Shown here piece by piece: positions 35,408 through 48,525 of a stretch of DNA of 64,000 bases. The position numbers and the translations under genes are program-made. This DNA is from Anaspis maculata. Its lineage: Eukaryota; Arthropoda; Insecta; Coleoptera; Scraptiidae. The stretch is taken from positions 63,901,787 to 63,965,786 of the forward strand of contig OX421962.1 of NCBI GenBank assembly GCA_949128115.1, in the 5' to 3' direction. The notes below the pieces were generated by a model. It was not told the origin of the DNA, searched no databases, and was given only the letters and a program-made list of their open reading frames with translations. Position 1 is the first letter of the stretch; each line of letters starts with the position of its first letter.

Positions 35408-37285
35408 GTGAGAAACGGGACATCCTATATATCTGAATGCGAGCATTCAATATCAAGTCAACCTCAAGAGTACCCATAGGTTAACCCCTGATGAGAATAC
35501 TGGGTCTTAGAACTTATTGAAAAAACATATTTTGGTAACTCCCTGTATATTTACGGTTTTCAATGCCTGTGATGGATATAATTAAATTAGAACAATTTTA
35601 TAAAAAGACAATTGTTATCAGTATTTGTAGCTACGCGGAGGTGGGAGTAGTTTTTTCATTAAAAGAAAAAATACAGAACAAAACATTCCTAAAATATTCA
35701 AACTTGTATTTGTGGAAAGGGAAATTTGCATTTAGGTAACTGTGTGAAAATATGGAATAAATATGAATCGTACATCACTGTATAAACCAAAGTCATACTT
35801 GTTTATTAGTTAATGTGACCCCTGGACAATAAGAAAAAACTAAATTATTGTTATTTTATTGTTATTAAGTTATTGTACCTTTTGTATTTTCAAAATAAAA
35901 ATAGATTTTTCTTAATTGAGTTGCTATTTTCGTCGAAAGTTTATCGCACAACTGACATGGCAATAAGTAAAATTGTATATTTGTACAAGACAAACGAATG
36001 TTTTTTGTAGGTACTATTTCCATTAAGTAACTAGGTGGTGTAAGTATTTTAAAAACATTTTATATACCGAAGATTTGTCAGATGGAGATTCTACGGAAAT
36101 ACTGATGTATTGTCATTATAAGTTATTTTTATTCATTTATTCATTTTACACATCTAGTCTGTTTTATTAATCTAAATACAATATTATTTAGTTTGATAGT
36201 AAAAATTTGATTTCCCTCACAATATTGATCGCATTTTCAAATTAGTTGGTGTTTAAAGTTTTCAAGAACAAAGCAAAAAATACACCAAACATACACTATG
36301 ATGTATACCTCTTCAAAGACAATTTTTGCACACAATCACACAGAGATTCAGTTCTGAATGGAGAAAACTCATTACAATTCTATTCACCTTTTTTCACGGG
36401 GTATGCTTGCCTGATGGCAGCTCGCCAAAAATGTCTCATTATCTATCTAACCCGACTTCTACGTTCTACGAGCCTACGTATGCATAGCAAGCGTAACTCA
36501 GTTGCTCCCATTAATCAAAACTATTTTACATATAAAAATACTTGATATCAAACAAGGCAATTATTATATTAAGTTACAGCTTGCTTCGATGCATTAACAA
36601 AAGAGATTTTTTGATTTAAGAGACTAGAGAATTTGAAAAATTTCACAAACTTATTTACAAAAACGACGTCATTATCTCGAGAATTGGAGCTCCCACAATC
36701 TTCGGAGTTTAATTTTGTATTGAATGTTGACACTCACTTCACGTTACAATGCACTTTCGCAAGGCGTAAGGAATGATGTAACGCCGCTTTTAAAATAGAA
36801 TCCGTAACGTCACATACTAGTAGAATTATTAGAAAATAGATGCTAGTATCGTCCAATCTTATACATTACACAAAAAGCTATCTTAAATTATATTCACTGA
36901 TTTGAGTTGCAGGATCACTGAGTTAATCAGGTGATGGAAATCCAGCTAACTAGAGTCACACTAGGGTTGAACACACTATACTGTAAAATACTGTAATAAA
37001 GGAGTTCATCATTCAAAAACCGGTTTGATCTAAAGTGCCCGGTAATTTCATTGTATAACTTTTGTCAACGTTTTTAATAAGTGAATTTGTTTTACAGAAT
37101 GGATGAAGAGCATTATGCGACAGATACGTCGGAAAACGCCGTCCTTTGCAAAACCCCGACACGACATCTCGAATTCGAGTCCCCAAAATGTTACACCTTG
37201 AAGAACGCATTCAAAAAGTCATCACCGACTCCTTCCTGCAAGCTTTTGGGTATATTGCATCAAAGATTCTAAAAAATCTTGACAC
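35408..37285. other. Gene-less stretch
   Basis: No gene recognised; open frames of 60 to 99 codons lack domains. Confidence 0.4.
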
Positions 37286-37865
37286 GCAACCAAACATTTA
37301 AATTTGTAAATAAAAATGTAGCTGTAGCATAAATGTATTATTTTGATATGTTTGGCTAGAAACTTCAAATTTACAGAAAAACCAGTCGCAATTGTTGAGT
37401 GAGCCGATTTCATCAAAAAAAAAATTGAAACCTGAAAATGACTTTTCACCCTGTAAATTGTAAAGCAGCGGATGCAGAGATGTGTCCTTTTCATATGTTT
37501 AGTATGACATTATCAGCTTGCAAAAAAACTGAAACCGGCTTCAATCTGGATCAGTTCCACCAAAAAAAAAAAAATTGAAGTTGAAAAATAGTTTTCACCC
37601 TGTAACTTGACACGCAGCAGTTGCTGAGTGGTATATTTTTTATGTTTATTGGAAGACTGTGACCTATCAAACTAGCCTAAAACCGTTTTTTTTTTCGGTC
37701 ATCAGTTTTTCAAGAAAAAAGAGAGTAAAGAAAAATAATGAACTTTTACCCTGTATACTGATTTGTAGCAGTCCCAGAGTTGAGGACTTTTGATATGTAT
37801 AAGAAGGGACTGTAAGCTTGCCATGGTAAAAAAATCTTTTTTGTTTGAATTAATTCCAGCAAAGC
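37286..37865. repeat. Three degenerate tandem units of about 150-160 bp
   Basis: Each unit has an A-rich run, then TTTTCACCCTGTAA (or TTTTACCCTGTAT), then a GCAGCRGNTGCAGAG-like block. The block starts are near 37440, 37590 and 37740. Confidence 0.6.
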
Positions 37866-37936
37866 ACATATTTTTTTTTAATTCCAATATACTACTACTC
37901 TTAATTCCACCTCGAACACCAATAGGATGTTTTCAC

Positions 37937-39595
37937 TGTTAGTACAGGAAAAATAGTTGAAAAATCGGCAAAACCTCGGAATAAATATGAACGTCATGAA
38001 AATTTGATATTCTGTTCAGAATTGAGTGCTTTACAACATATCCAAAATCGCCAAAAATCGCACCCGGGGGCTTTGAGTTATTGGAGGAGGGGTGAAAAAT
38101 TGCAGGTAAACATGGAGGGGATGGAACCCGTCAATCCATTGGATGCGAATACATTATAGTTCGACGTATCATATCCCATTGATACCATTTTGGCACAAAA
38201 AGTGTCCATCATTGTTGAAGGGGAGTAGTGGGGGGGCGAAGCTCTGCTAGGTGGTCCATTTTGTTTTTCTGGCCATGTAGAACCGATCACGACATGTTTG
38301 GTATCTTTTCCGACAAAATTCAATCTCCTGAACTCGTATCCGATGTGTGAATTCGAATGAGAACAAGTTTGAACAAGTTGACTTGAGAAAACTTGTTTTT
38401 TCTTTGACAATTTTGACGATTTTTTTTTCTACTGTTGGAGGTGTTCATTTTTAGAAAATTTTCAGGGACCATTAAATTGAAGTGTATTCTCCACAAAAAT
38501 CATCCACTCGATGTATAATTTTGTTTCTCGAGTTTAAAAAATCGATTTGAACTTGAGCCGGCGCGGCGCGTCGTTTACTACTGACCAGAACACTACAGCA
38601 TGCACCTTTAAATGAAAACACCTCAAACTATTGAAGAAATAACAACTCATCTTTGAAAATTGGAGGATCTGTGAAGAATTGAATTTTCTATACCATGAAC
38701 AAAATCGCCATCAATCGCAATGCAAAATTTTGAGTTATTCAAGGAGGACGATAACACTTTGACAAGATTCATACTCTATCAACTGTTATATCTCCCCTTG
38801 AATAACTCAAAACCCTGCGGTGCGATTCATGGCGATTTTGTTCATGGTATAAGGAATTCAATTCTTCACGGATCCTCCAATTTTCAAAGATGAGTTGTTA
38901 TTTCTTCAATAGTTTAAGGTGTTTTCATTTAATGGTGCATGCTGTAGTGTTCTGGTCAGTAGTAGACGACGCGCTGCGCCGGCTCAAGTTCAAATCAATT
39001 TTTGAAATTCGAGAAACAAAATTATACATTGGAGTGGATGATTTTTGTGGAGAATACACTTCAATTTGATGGTCCCTGAAAATTTTCTAAAAATGAACAC
39101 CTCCAACAGTAAAAAAAAAATTCGTCAAAATTGTCAAAGAAAAAACAAGTTTTCTCAAGTTAACTTGTTCAAACTTGTTTTAATCCAAATTTACACATCG
39201 GATACGAGTTCAGGAGATTGAATTTAGTCGGAAAAGATACTAAACTTGTTGTGATCGGTTCTACATGGCCATAAAAACAAAATGGACCACCTAGCAGAGC
39301 TTCGCCCCCACACTACTCCCCTTCAACAATGATGGACACTTTTTGTGCCAAAATGGTATCAATGGGATATGATACGTTGAAATATAATGTATTCGTATCC
39401 AATTGGTTTACGGGTTCCATCCCCTCCATTTTTACCAGCAATTTTTTACCCCCCCCCCCTCCAATAACTCAAAACCCCCGGGTGCAATTTTTGGCGATTT
39501 TGGATATGTTGTAGAGCACTCAATTCTGAACAAAATATCAAATTTTCAGGACGTCCATATTTTTTCCGAGGTTGAAATCTATCTTTCTTGTACAG
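37937..39595. repeat. 1.66-kb palindromic element, family I (core form)
   Basis: CTGTTAGTACAGGAAA at the left edge corresponds to TTTCTTGTACAG at the right. The arms of about 800 bases meet at TTGAGTTATTCAAGGAGG / CCCCTTGAATAACTCAA around 38770. Sequence is homologous along its length to the inner part of 14212-16450, including the CTGACCAGAACACTACA block and the ATGGAACCCGTCAATCCA block. A C10 run lies at 39448-39460. Confidence 0.92.
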
Positions 39596-39688
39596 ATTCA
39601 AAGATCTCCCAAAATCACACATAATTATCATGTACTAATACATATATTTTATGTAAAAGCTTGAATAACTTATTACTACCTAGACCTA

Positions 39689-39890
39689 GACGGCCTCGTG
39701 GTGCAGGTGGGTTGTGCGGCTGCCTGCGGCTACGAGAGCCCCAGGTTCGATTCCCGGAAGAAGTCTGGATGTTTGTGCTGTCTAATTTGCAATTTTCCAA
39801 TGTGTTGTACGCTACGAAATAAAGGCAAAAAATCCTATGGCCAATGTAGGCCGAGAAGGAGGAAAACAATTTGAATAAAAAACTAATTAC
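39689..39890 (+). repeat. tRNA-derived SINE
   Basis: GACGGCCTCGTGGTGCAGGT holds an A-box-like element, and GGTTCGATTCC about 45 bases later is a near-consensus B box. A non-tRNA body follows and ends A-rich near 39885. The arrangement is a pol III-driven SINE. The 5' and 3' tRNA ends do not pair, so it is not a cellular tRNA. Confidence 0.75.
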
Positions 39891-41475
39891 TGCACACAAG
39901 ATACTAATTGGTCAAATAGGTATTTGCGAGGGTATTTGAGAAATAAAATCACCTGAAATTCGAGTTTTTTAATTACTTTCAAAACGCAGTTCCAGTCAAG
40001 TTGCGGTGATCATGACCTCATAACCTTCATTCAAGTGATGACTGCATGACATATAATATCATGTTGACGTGGTCCTCGTCACCTTTTTGTGTATTTATGT
40101 CATGAATTTCGTTTGTATCCATTAGAAATGTCTTTAGATGGCTTTACTAAAGCTTCAACTAAATGAAATGTTTCACTGAATTTATCAAAAACTACGACCG
40201 TTTCAACTCGGCCGAATAATTTAAAGGCGTCAAAGCTGCAGGTATTTGCCCAAAAGTTACCTACTTGTGATACGAGACCTCCACTCCTCGGACTTGTTGA
40301 ACGCACATGGAGGGCGACTGGGCGTTCAACCAAAATTTCCGCCACGTAGTAATTTATCCTGGAGCCAGCCAGTAATCCTTGCAATACGAAAAGTGTTTGG
40401 TACAGGAAAATCACGGGGGTGTTGTATTTTGTATGTGTTGTAACTATTGTATTTTCGTAACTGATCATCATTCTATCAAACTGTCTAATCAAAAACGGAC
40501 CATGCATGACTAAAATCCAAACTGTTTTTCGCGGTTCAATCAAAACTTCTTGACTTGTGCAAATATTGGATTCGGTGAGCGATATCAGGAAACCTCAAGC
40601 AAAATATGATATGTACCTAATTGTAGTTGTTCTTTTCACATACTAGTCGAGATCCAACTTGAAAAAATTCAGTTGTTATTATTAAATTAATAAATTTCCG
40701 CTTATTTGAGTCTGCTCACTTTGATTGACTTATGAAGTCATCGTGTGGGTAAGAGAGCTCAACTTTGTCTTGTTTTATTCGATTTGACCAAGCATAATGT
40801 TTCATGGTCAAAACATAAACTAAACACCAGAACAAAAATGATAGGCCAGGCGGTAAGTCATTCTGGATAGAAAAAAATTCAACCAAAGCTTTTTTGGCGT
40901 CAAACTCTTCGTTAGGTCAATATAGTGGCCGCAGTATTGCTCTAATATTTGGAACAATACGGGATTTGATAGAGAAGCAATCTCCTTAGGCAGGATCGCT
41001 GTTCAGGGTTCTTAAGGCCGATTCATCCGAAGCACTAAAATAATCATCCCTTAGGTGATGGAGTGAAAGTTTTGGGTGCAAGAACTTCCTACCAAATCAC
41101 CGTTGATTATTGCTGTATCTATCTTGACGAAAGCATACAACTCTTTTGTGAATATTGACAGCATTGGTTATTGGTTTGCCACTAGAGTCATTCCGTCGCA
41201 CTTTAAAAAATATTTTCTTCACCTGGTCAAACTAATCAATTTTCATCTTTTTCTCCATGGACACAATGTTGTATTGGCATGTTTTGTATCATTTTCCATA
41301 ATTTCGCCGTCGCTTCATTCATATATGAAGTCAAAGGCTGCCCATGTCCACAAGCATTTCTTGGTATGATCGAGGGTATGATGATGTATCCTGTGGAAAA
41401 ATATAAAAATATGAAAATATGACATATTCCTTATACTTATGAAACTGTTGATGGCAATGAAGTCCAGCTTGAGAA
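39891..41475. other. Gene-less stretch
   Basis: A 147-codon minus-strand frame at 40100-40543 and a 97-codon plus-strand frame at 41076-41369 are present, but neither shows a known domain. Confidence 0.35.
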
Positions 41476-42062
41476 TAAGAATGTTCATAAGGGACCTAAG
41501 TTAGTTTCACGATTCATGACAATCGTTCCACTAATAATAAATTCCAATATGACGGTCATCAAGATGGCGGCGGAATCATTAAACTCAGCTTGGAAATAAG
41601 AATGTTCATACGAGACAAGAGTAAGTTCCAAGTTTCATGACGATCGTTCCACTAATGAGAAATTTCAATATGGCGGCCAAGATGGTGGCGGAATCATGAA
41701 ATTCAGCTTGAAAATAAGACCCATTGAAATCCTATCAGCCCACTGGCCACCCTTTCGATGACCTAAGCTAAGCTATCCATCGGAAAAAGTTCCAAGCTCT
41801 AGATTCATTCCCCGAGGAGGAGCTCAACTTCTTCGAAGTGCACAGGAAATCTTAGTTTTTCGAAAATAATAATAATGATAATATGAATGTCTAGATGAAA
41901 AAGCCCATTGGCCACCCTTGGGAACATCAGGGGTGGCCATCATCATCATCATCATCACTTATCCATAGGAAAAAGTTCCAATGAGGCTTTGGCTTCATTC
42001 CCCGAAGAGGAGTACCTAAAACTCCCTAATTTCTACATGGAGAGACAGACAGACAGACAGAC

Positions 42063-42099
<37 letters not shown>
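41476..42099 (+). repeat. Composite satellite element: 121-bp units, GGCCACCC blocks and (GACA)n
   Basis: Two 121-bp units (41476-41596, 41597-41717) contain ATCAAGATGGCGGCGGAATC or a near copy. They are followed by two copies of a block with CCACTGGCCACCC or CCATTGGCCACCC, ATCCATMGGAAAAAGTTCCAA and TTCATTCCCCGA (41740-41830 and 41905-42010). A CATCAT run lies between them and a (GACA)n run at 42043-42099. The same modules occur in reverse orientation at 53655-54425. Confidence 0.8.
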
Positions 42100-42102
<3 letters not shown>

Positions 42103-43080
42103 CGGCCATATACCTAAGCGTAATTTTCCATCAAAAATGCGCTGAAATACATTAGTTTAAAACTAGGTACAATTTCAATTTATCGTTCGTATTTAGTATA
42201 CGGCTATACGCGTATACCTGTACCTACCTATTTTCCGGTAGAAAAATGTAAAACCGGCCTGCGTTTTTGAGACCGGACTTAAATGATGGAGCTTAAGGTG
42301 AAGCCTCAATTGAAGATTTTTTACAATAAGATGATTTGGAATAACATTCAGGTTTTCCCGGAAAATCCAAATTTTCCTGGCAAAATTCCCAATTTCCTGC
42401 AAATTATTTTCAATCTTTCTCTCTAATTGTAACTTCTCACCCGAAGGGACGTTTCGAACAAAAATCTCCAAAGGTTCCTGGATGCTAGTCGGGAAAGTTT
42501 TGGGGTGACACAACCGATTTTTTCAATTTTGGATCTGGCACCACTGGGCCGGGTTCCCAACCTCCATCCCTCCAGCCTCCTAGCTCAGCTCAGCTGACTG
42601 TATGCAAAGTCGCCGGTGCAAGTTGCATGCTTACGAGGAATCGAGGAATAGTAACCCTTCTCTTGCCGTATTTGGAAAAATAACAATCGAATTGTAGGCA
42701 CTTATTTTCTCAATCTAAAGCGACTTACACCCACACTAACATGGACGACGCATGTAACGGCATGCAAATCATAGAAATACTTAGTTTTGTTTAACCGTCA
42801 TCGGTCTAACCTATCAAAAATTGTCTCAAAAATTGTGGATAAGTTATATAGGTACTACCTACTCACCTTTATAGACTATTTCTGTTGTTCTGCCCAGTGT
42901 ACAGACTTGTCCAATGTTCATTCCAACGATGAAACTCTCACTCAATTCACAGCTCACTAGTTCGTGCAAATAATGATACAATAATAATAAACGGTCTTCC
43001 GATTCCGATCTCTGCTGGGAGTCTGTTGATTGTCATTTGTAGATGCTGTACCACGTGATCGGTAAAACTGATTTGAATTA
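42100..43080. other. Gene-less stretch
   Basis: A 106-codon minus-strand frame at 42193-42513 has no recognised domain. No other feature is supported. Confidence 0.35.
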
Positions 43081-43239
43081 CTACCTTAAATTTTTCCATA
43101 CCGATGTATGGAGAATCTCAAGTTTATTGGAAATCTTCCATTAAGTGATGGAGAAGTTCCATGCATGTATGGTATTTTGAAAAGTATGGGAAAAAAGCAA
43201 TGTGGCCGCATGGGAAATTCACGATTATTTCTTACAGTG
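43081..43239. repeat. Partial MITE-like sequence ending CTTACAGTG|TA
   Basis: The right end reads TTTCTTACAGTG followed by TA. The same end in reverse (TA|CACTGTAAGAAA) starts the block at 60182, and both contain repeated TCCATAC and TATGGGAAAA words. Probably one family of TA-flanked elements; only one terminus of each copy is visible. Confidence 0.45.
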
Positions 43240-43240
43240 T

Positions 43241-43884
43241 AGGGTTGCCAGACGTCCTGAATTTCGCAGGACGTCCTGGATTCAGCCCTAAAATTTTGCG
43301 TCCTTCCTAAGTCCTCCGCAGGACGCTAAATGTCCTGTATTTTTCAAACAAAGCTCTCCTGTATTTTTAATATACAATTTCGAATTATTTGTGAGTATTG
43401 TCTACATTTTTTCCCGGAGCTGCTACATCGTCTATCTTTTCAAAAATCATAAAATTTGTTCTTTCGATTTATGGCTCAAATGCCGATTCCGAAAGACTGT
43501 TCTCGCTCTGTACTGCCTCTTGGACAAATGCTCGGAATAGACATCTACTTGACCATGTGAAATCGGAGCTACAAATAAGAACTAATTTCAATATATGTCG
43601 TGCAAAGAGTTTTATCACTTCGCATTGAAAAATAAAAACGTTCTTGAGGCGGTGAAGTCCGAACAAAAATACGTTTCTAAAAAATAGAGATGTTTGAGTT
43701 TTTTTTTTCTTCTGAATTTTTGTGAATTTCTTGATAGTTTTATTCATTTGAGTTTATTTTGATTAAATATTCTTTGTATTGAAGCTTATTGATCATTAGT
43801 TTCAAAAGTCCTGTTTTTTCGACGTCTGTCCTGGTTTTTTGAAGCTTATGTCCTGGAAATCCAATTTTTGCATCTGGCAACCCT
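43241..43884 (+). mobile_element. hAT-family transposon, internally deleted
   Basis: Ends AGGGTTGCCAGACG (43241) and CATCTGGCAACCCT (43884) are inverted. The interior frame at 43398-43628 ends with VLSIYGSNADSERLFSLCTA followed by TNARNRHLLDHVKSEL. This is the C-terminal dimerisation segment of hAT transposases, with the S-x-ERLFS and LL..VKSEL features. The DDE catalytic and BED finger parts are absent, so this is a deletion derivative. A clear 8-bp target duplication was not found. Confidence 0.75.
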
Positions 43885-44719
43885 ACCCCACAGTGGAACG
43901 AAAATTACAATTTCCGGCCAAAACCCCGTAACCCTGTAACTCTGCAATTTATTTAGGACCACTTATTGAACAGGAGTACCAGTTTCCATTATATAAACTT
44001 GAAACTGGCTCTCTTAGTAGAATGTGACATCACTGAACGAACGGCAGAGCAGTGTTACTGTGGTGCTTTATCAGTTGCATATAATGCCAGGGGCAAATCT
44101 GTGCTTGAAAATAAAAAATTGCACCGTTTGTTTTAATTCCCGGCTAATCGCGAGAACGAGAACGAAAGAATAATTATTACTAATTCACTAAAATTTTAAG
44201 GTTCGATTTTCTAGTGAATGCATGGCCCTGATATCTACCTAGTTATTCAAATTATCAGATCACTATAGTCAATAAGTTTTACACGCGTGAATTCTTCTTG
44301 GCTACTTCCAAGAATTAAAAATCTATGTTCAATAAGTACCTAGTGACCTCAGGAACTTTACAGGATTGCGACTTGCGACTTCACTTCATAACTACTTAAC
44401 TAGTGAGTAGGTACTCAATGTTCCACAATTATTAGTAGATACCGATCGGCTTGTGGGGGTAATTCAATATGATCTTGGTAGAGCTTCGAGCAGCTGCAGG
44501 CTGCAGCGACGCTGTCAGACAAGCCATTTATGCCATAAAAATTAATGCCAATAATACTTGCTCTATAAAGGGTGTTATTATAAAACTAGTAGGTACTTGC
44601 TTTCCTATAATTACTGATGGCGAGCAGGAATTTATCGATGGATGAGCATATTGTGTTCAGGTGGTGCGGTGGTATCATTCTTTCATCGCTCTTGTTCGCC
44701 TGCAAAAAAGAGAAAATTA
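43885..44719. other. Gene-less stretch
   Basis: No gene or repeat boundary recognised. Confidence 0.4.
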
Positions 44720-45149
44720 CACGGTGTAAAATTTTAGATGAAAATCATCTAAAAAAATAGTTCATATAGGTCCATTAATTTTTTCAGATGATTTTCTCTA
44801 ATTTTTAATAGTTACACTTTTATCTTTTCTTTAAGATGATTTTTCACCATAACAAAATAGATGATTTACCTAATTTTAAAGTGAATTACACAGATAATTC
44901 TCAATGTCAATGTATCTTAAAATATAGATGAATCAACTAACACATAATGTTACTTTTAATATGCAGTATAGATGAATTGCCAAATAACATTAGATACATT
45001 GCCTCACTAATAAATAGTTGATTCGTCTATCTGTTTAGATACCATTAACTAATAGTTTTAGATATGAGTACTAAAGGTAAGTAGATGATTCGTCCACGTA
45101 ATTAAATACTATCAGCTACGGTTATTAGATAATTCATGGGCGTAGAAAG

Positions 45150-45625
45150 TGGGGGGGGGGCAGGGGGCCCGGCTTACCCTAGAATGTAGTTGGCTCACCC
45201 TAGAAAACCTAGGGCGTAGGATGTGAAGGAAGTGGAGGAAGTGAAGTGGAGGGGGGGGGCTTACCCTAGAATGTAGTGGGCCCTATAAAAAAAACCTAGT
45301 CCAAAATGAACGAATGAAATTTTATTCATACTTACTAATCGAGAATCTGGAATTTTTCAAGGACCCGGATTTTCAAAAGAATGATGAGTAGTTTTTTACC
45401 CACTTGACTTTAATAAAGAGATTGCATTATTTTGGAATTTCCTACGACCTACGTCCCTGAATTCCTACGTTCCTAATCTGGGGTTTCAAAATTCGTAATA
45501 CGAGAAATACTTGTGGTTGACGGGAAGTACAGTTTTTCTAAAAGTTCTCTCACACTTACCTGAACAATGTTTCCACGAATTCCACGGAGCACTACCGGGG
45601 GGGGGGGGGGGGCTTTAGACCTCTT
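45150..45625. repeat. G-rich repeated block
   Basis: Two copies of a GGCTTACCCTAGAATGTAGT motif lie beside runs of G (near 45151, 45250 and a 16-base run at 45597-45612). No coding sense; G-quadruplex formation is possible. Confidence 0.6.
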
Positions 45626-46094
45626 GCGGGCCCCGATTTTTTTTTTCCGTGATAAATCATTAAATCATTTGAATTTGGCCCACCCTATAACAAAGTCCCT
45701 CCTACTCCCATGAGATAAATAGGATTTAGTTTATTAAGGTTGTAGTTTCCTAACCTCAAAAACAAGGAAAACTCTAGCGCAAGCTTCTAGCAAAACCAAT
45801 GAATAAAAAGATTGTGAAAACAGTCATACATTTCTAAAATATTATTAGGAAAAGCATGAAACGTTATAGACGTTGGAATTCGTACGATTTTTGAAAATAA
45901 AAATTGACATTGACAACAAACAAACATTTCTCTTGTTAGCTATTCACATTTTAAGCGTCTATAATTTTTCTTACATTTTTTGGCGTACGAATAAGTCCAA
46001 AAGCTTCCGTCTCCCTCACTCCACCACTTTCTGAATAAGTCTGCCTCTAGGGTGACGCCGTCCTTAAGATTCAAATGAAGGTATATTTCTTTTC

Positions 46095-46152
46095 GGGTAT
46101 GCAGACAAGTTTGTTAAACCTAGGAACAAACTTGTCTGCATACCTGAAAAAG
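46095..46152. repeat. Perfect-arm hairpin
   Basis: GGTATGCAGACAAGTTTGTT pairs with AACAAACTTGTCTGCATACC around a short AAACCTAGG loop. The outer TTTTC/GAAAA bases also pair. Confidence 0.85.
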
Positions 46153-46767
46153 ACCACAGTCATTATTATACATTACCTATGAAACAGACGAAAAGATAGG
46201 ATAACCTCAAATTCAGATTTGCATATTTTAAGGAAAAGTTTTAGCTGACGCACGATTACTTAAGTAATTAGACAAATGGTTGTATATATAAAAATTAAAA
46301 TTATAGGTAGGTATATAGAAAGATAAATTGCTTTGAATATACATAACTTATTTCATTGAAAAAAAAAATCATTCAAAAACTCTGCTACTATAATATTATA
46401 ACTTAGGAAATAACGATTGTTTAGAAACAATTAGGTCGATATTTTCATCGAATGGATTATGCTTTTCAAAAACGATGGTGTTGTATCTTCCGATGATGGC
46501 ATCTTCCGGTATTAATGCGTCATCCTCATCCGTGAATGATATGTTGGTTTCGTAGGGTATTTGGAATAACATCTTTGCTGCAACAATACGTGCAGTTTAG
46601 CGAGAAAGAAACAAGTTCAAAATGGCGACCGGTCAAAAGTGAAAATAGACTTCCACGTGTCGATCGTCTCCAGGGGTGGATGGGACGACCTAGACCGGCC
46701 AATAACAATTATAATAATGTTGATAATAATTTTTTCATTAACTCAACTTAACTTGAATTAACTTCAT

Positions 46768-48260
46768 TAATTTAATTCATTGTCAACTCCGTTCCACCGG
46801 TTTCAAGCCCGTTCAATCAGTTTTCACCCGCTACAACCCGTTTCAACCACTTGCGGGCCATTTCATCCCTTTTCAACCAGTTTTATTCCTGTTCCACCGG
46901 TTTCAACCATGTTCAACTAGTTTAAAACTCGTTCAACCAGTTTTAACCCGTTTCAATTAGTTTCAACCACTTGCCAGGAGTTTCATCCCATTTCAACCAG
47001 ATTCATCAACGTTCCAGCAGTTTCAATCAGTTTTAACCCCACTCAACTGGTTTTAACCCGATGCAACTAGTTTCAACCACTTGCTAGGCATTTCATTCCT
47101 TTTCAACCATATTCATCCATGTTCCACCGGTTTCAACCCCTTTAATCGGTTTCAACGCCGTTCAAGCTGTTTCAACCTTGTTCAACCGGTTTCAACCGGT
47201 TTTCACTCACTTTAACCATTTTCTACCACTTGCGAACCATTTTATCCCTTTTCAACCAGTTTAATCCCAGTTTTACCGGTTTCGACCAGTTTCAACTTCG
47301 TTTCACCGGTTTCAACTATGTCCAACTAGTATAAACCCCATTCAACCGGTTTTAACCACTTGCCAGCCAGTTCAACCCTTTTCAACCAGATTCATCAGCG
47401 TTCCAGCAGTTTCCACCAGTTTCAGACCCGTTCAACCGGTTTTAACCCGTTGCAACTAGTTTCAACCACTTGCCAGTCATTTAATTTCTTTTCAACCAGA
47501 TTCATCCTCGTTCCACCGGTTTCAACCCCGTTTAATCGGTTTCAACGCTGTTCAACCAGTTTCATCCCCGTTCAATCGGTTTTCACCCGTTTTAACCAGT
47601 TTCAACCACTTGCGGGCCATTTCATCCTTTTTTAACCAGTTTCATCCTTGTTCTACCGGTTTCGACCAGTTTCAACTTCGTTCCACCGGTTTCAACCATG
47701 TTCAACTTGTTTAAAACCCGTACAACCGGTTTCAACCCGTTTCAATTTTTTTAAGCACTTGCCAGCCAGTTCAACTTTTTTCAACCATTCCCATTTCAGC
47801 AGTTTCAACCAGTTTCAACCCCGTTCAACTGTTTTTTTTAACCCGTTGCAAGTAATTTTAAACACTTGCCGGCCATTTCATTCCTTTTCAACCATAATTA
47901 TCTCCGTTCCACCGGTTTCAACCCTGTTCAACCGGTTTTAACCCGTATCAACTAGTTTCAACCACTTGTCAGTCATTTTATTTCTTTTCAACCAGATTCA
48001 TCCCCGTTTTACCGGTTTCAACGAGTTTTAACACCATTCAACCGGTTTCAACCCCGTTCAATCGGTTTTCACCTACGTTTTAACCAGTTTTAACCACTTT
48101 ATCCCTATTCTACTGGTTTCGACCAGTTTCAACCCCGTTCAACCGGTTTTAACCCGTTTCAATTAGTATTAACCACTTGCCGGTCATTTCAACAGTTTTC
48201 AACCAGATTCATCCCCGTTTTACCGGTTTCAACCAGCTTCAACCCCTTGCCTTTCAAACC
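46768..48260. repeat. 1.5-kb TTTCAACC minisatellite
   Basis: A variable array built on TTTCAACCNG and GTTCAACCGG words, with a higher-order pattern in which CCACTTGCCAGCCATTTCA recurs roughly every 120 to 170 bases. Frames through it give low-complexity F-Q-P-V-S-T products. It lies inside the candidate transposon at 44720-50011. Confidence 0.9.
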
Positions 48261-48525
48261 ATTGATTATTGAATAAAAGTGGAATATTGATTAAAATGAT
48301 AAAATGATTTGCCACTAAAAAGTGAAGAAAAAAAAAAGAGAAAACCCCCTGGCTGGGCCCATTTACCTCTGATCGTCTTTATTGTGTAAGGTAGGAAGGT
48401 GTGCGATTCCAATTTCAAGGAAATCAGACGACAAAGCACATAATTCACCGACTCGCCCCTATTTGTTATGGATAAAAGAGCATTCTGTAGGCGCGCAAAA
48501 TTTACCGACTCGCCGTTATGCGTTA

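Noticed and set aside
35485..35510. A CTGATGAG word as a further hammerhead ribozyme
   Set aside because: No GAAA box, stem II or cleavage triplet follows at the required spacing.
39689..39765. A functional tRNA gene
   Set aside because: A and B boxes are present but the acceptor stem does not pair and a SINE-like body follows.
40100..40543. Minus-strand 147-codon frame
   Set aside because: No recognisable domain and no gene-like context; treated as chance.
41476..42099. CRISPR-like or coding repeat
   Set aside because: This is eukaryotic DNA; the units are contiguous satellite copies without unique spacers.
47360..47941. Frames of 91 and 97 codons within the TTTCAACC array
   Set aside because: Low-complexity translation of a minisatellite with no start context, domain or splice signal.
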